A stretch of DNA of 64,000 nucleotides, from contig JBPOJB010000009.1 of the NCBI GenBank assembly GCA_052034005.1, positions 62,001 through 126,000 of the forward strand, written 5' to 3'. The number at the start of each line of letters is the position of its first letter. Positions within the stretch are counted from its first letter, which is position 1. Below are positions 62,586 through 64,000 of the stretch, one piece after another. Origin of the DNA: JAAYDI01 sp052034005 (lineage in GTDB: Bacteria; Planctomycetota; Planctomycetia; Pirellulales; Pirellulaceae). The translations under genes were made by a program, and so were the position numbers. Under the pieces are notes generated by a model. That model searched no databases. It had not been told where the DNA came from and saw only the letters and a list, made by a program, of their open reading frames with translations.

Positions 62586-63371
62586 ATGACTATGACGAGA
62601 TTGAGGGCTTGGATTCCAGTGGGCGGTGTGTTCCTGGCAGCTCTGGGTTTGACGCTCGCGGCGGCCGACCCGCCTGGGGAAGAGGTCCGCCGTCCGCCCT
62701 CGACGTTTGCTCCGGCCGAAGACCTGGAATCGCAGGTCCAGTTCTTCCTGGACCGAGCCAAGGAGGATCTCGCATCGGAGTCGAAATACGGCCGTTCGTC
62801 GGTCCAGCGGGTGGTGCGTGACGCCCATACGTTGGCCGTCTTGGCGCTGGTGTTGGGCAAGCACGATCAGACGAACCGGTATCAATCGTCGGCCCTCGAG
62901 ATGCTGCACAACGCCTTGCAGCTGGCTGAGAAGGCGCCGCGCTACGACGAGGCTAAGCGGGCCTTCGCACAGTTGCAGGCGCCGCCCAATGCGGCGGCTC
63001 TGCCCGATGCGGACCTGCAGTGGCGGTGTGTCGGGGATATTGTCGTGCTGATGCACCAGATTCCCAAGTTGAACGACGCGTTGCGCCGGCAGGTGAAGAA
63101 CGGGAAACCGGAGCAGTTCGAGCGGTCGCGCGGCGTCGCGGCCGGACTGGCCGCCACGCTGGCGGCGATCGCCCACGTGTCGATGTTCGACGCCAGCTAC
63201 TGTAGCGATCAGGCGGACCAGGCCAAGTGGGCCGAACTCTGCGTGTTGATGCGGGACGCGGCGTACGAGGTGAATCAGGCGGCGCGGCGGGGCGACCAGC
63301 AGGCCGCAGTCGACCGGCTCAAGCCGCTCCAACGCACGTGCGACGAATGCCACGCACACTACAAGGATTGA
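62586..63371 (+). CDS. Periplasmic c-type cytochrome (cytochrome c'-like)
   Basis: A 261-residue exported protein (signal AWIPVGGVFLAALGLTLAAA). The sequence is almost all helical (SQVQFFLDRAKEDLA; TLAVLALVLGKHDQ; ALRRQVKNG) with a single CxxCH heme site only at the C-terminus (CDECHAHYKD). This layout is that of cytochrome c' and related four-helix heme proteins. It is longer than the usual 130-residue cytochrome c', possibly a two-bundle form. Electron partner unknown. Start ATG has GGGAGG 6 nt upstream; an ATG two codons later is possible. Confidence 0.8.
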   Translation: MTMTRLRAWIPVGGVFLAALGLTLAAADPPGEEVRRPPSTFAPAEDLESQVQFFLDRAKEDLASESKYGRSSVQRVVRDAHTLAVLALVLGKHDQTNRYQSSALEMLHNALQLAEKAPRYDEAKRAFAQLQAPPNAAALPDADLQWRCVGDIVVLMHQIPKLNDALRRQVKNGKPEQFERSRGVAAGLAATLAAIAHVSMFDASYCSDQADQAKWAELCVLMRDAAYEVNQAARRGDQQAAVDRLKPLQRTCDECHAHYKD

Positions 63372-63432
63372 GATCTTCTTGTGCGGAGCGCAGGGTTTTC
63401 CCGCCTGGCATAGTTCCGTCGCGCTGTGAAGT

Positions 63433-63475
63433 CTCGCCAGGTGATGCGACAGACGAGACGTCGGCGAGTTTTTTT
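63433..63475 (+). terminator. Terminator after the cytochrome gene
   Basis: CTCGCC (63433-63438) pairs with GGCGAG (63463-63468), followed by seven T. The loop is long (24 nt) but may fold further. Confidence 0.5.
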
Positions 63476-63572
63476 CAGTTCCGTCGCTGGAAACGCGGCC
63501 TCGCGATTGCCCGGGTGGTATGGTTGCTCGTACTGCGTGATCCACATCTGGGAATGCGGCGAGGCCCACTCC

Positions 63573-64000
63573 ATGCTGATGCGATACCCCCACACGGCGT
63601 TCCAGTTCACCCATACGATTCCGTATGGCGCCGTGATCCACGACAGCGGTGTGCAGTTCGTAGTGTTCAGCCGCTCGGCCACGGCCATGCGCCTGCTGCT
63701 CTACGACCATGTCGACGACCGCGAGCCGGCCGATGCGATCCCATTTGACCGGGATGCCGGCCGCCTGGGCGACATCTGGAGCCTGTTCGTGGGCGGGATC
63801 GGGCCGGGCCAGCTGTATCATTTCCAGGCGGATGGACCGCGGGACCCGGAACGCGGGCAATGGTTCGACGGCCGCGCACGGCTGATCGACCCCTACGCGA
63901 AGGCCTTGGCCGGCCGGTTCCAGAAATCGCCGGACGGGATCATCCGGCCGCCCAAGTGCGTGGTGGTCGACGATTATTTCGACTGGGAGGGGGACCGGCA
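63573..64000 (+). CDS. glgX: Glycogen debranching enzyme GlgX-like (5' part)
   Basis: The first 142 codons of a gene cut by the window end. YGAVIHDSGVQFVVFSRSATAM, LYDHVDD, IWSLFVGGIGPGQLYHFQADGP and GRARLIDPYAKALAGRF are the N-terminal CBM48 domain of GlgX/isoamylase-type debranching enzymes, which hydrolyse alpha-1,6 branches of glycogen. The frame has no stop up to the window edge. ATG 63573 has GGCGAGG about 9 nt upstream; ATG 63579 is an alternative. The catalytic barrel lies beyond the window. Confidence 0.85.
   Translation, partial: MLMRYPHTAFQFTHTIPYGAVIHDSGVQFVVFSRSATAMRLLLYDHVDDREPADAIPFDRDAGRLGDIWSLFVGGIGPGQLYHFQADGPRDPERGQWFDGRARLIDPYAKALAGRFQKSPDGIIRPPKCVVVDDYFDWEGDR

Overview
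The window is high-GC bacterial DNA and looks like a chromosome segment of a planctomycete (Planctomycetota). This is inferred from gene content: Tat-exported oxidoreductase and phosphoesterase, a Cys-type sulfatase, a YXWXPG-repeat secreted protein, a Ser/Thr kinase fused to STAND NTPase and sulfatase-modifying-factor-like domains with a decayed ECF sigma gene beside it, a parallel beta-helix protein, and an IS200-like/RAYT transposase. About 42 protein genes are supported, plus three broken or truncated genes. No rRNA, tRNA or CRISPR array was seen.

Layout. 20-9995 (minus): an HTH protein, a leucine-rich-repeat lipoprotein, a Gfo/Idh/MocA oxidoreductase, mnmE-yidC, and two tandem paralogous metallophosphatases. 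10336-16253: tsaB (+), hemL and a repeat-rich secreted protein (-), truB (+). 16722-25482 (+): ftsK, a strong terminator, cimA, valS, a bifunctional-nuclease-family gene. 25562-31243 (-): a sulfotransferase, then an aspartate-to-threonine operon in the order hom, apgM-like (candidate homoserine kinase), lysC. 31516-38152 (+): a chaperone block headed by a near-perfect sigma-54 promoter, groEL1-groES-groEL2, terminator, dnaJ-grpE-fmdB-yacG. 38291-43509: a membrane protein, glnB (-), a small-molecule kinase, and a DsbD-type thiol:disulfide transporter whose thioredoxin-domain cysteine codon is an in-frame TGA, i.e. a probable selenoprotein. 43745-48816: a promoter, an ECF sigma pseudogene and a 1528-residue kinase-STAND-TM-FGE-like fusion. 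48965-61251 is an accessory region: secreted glycosidase-like, FG-GAP, SGNH, sulfatase, phosphoesterase and beta-helix proteins mixed with gene remnants, an IS200-like transposase and a small repeat family. 61286-64000: purM (-), a c'-type cytochrome (+) and the start of a glycogen debranching enzyme (+).

How it fits together. The core-metabolism and cell-cycle genes (mnmE/yidC, tsaB, truB, ftsK, valS, purM) are ordinary. The unusual biology is in four places: (1) the putative Sec-containing DsbD, with stem-loops right after the UGA; (2) the groEL operon under an apparent sigma-54 promoter with two dissimilar GroELs around one groES; (3) the large signalling fusion that has lost its intact ECF partner; (4) the RAYT-like transposase with copies of a GCAGACACTCTG-core repeat on both sides and one far away. 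All identifications come from reading motifs and family resemblance; no database search was run.
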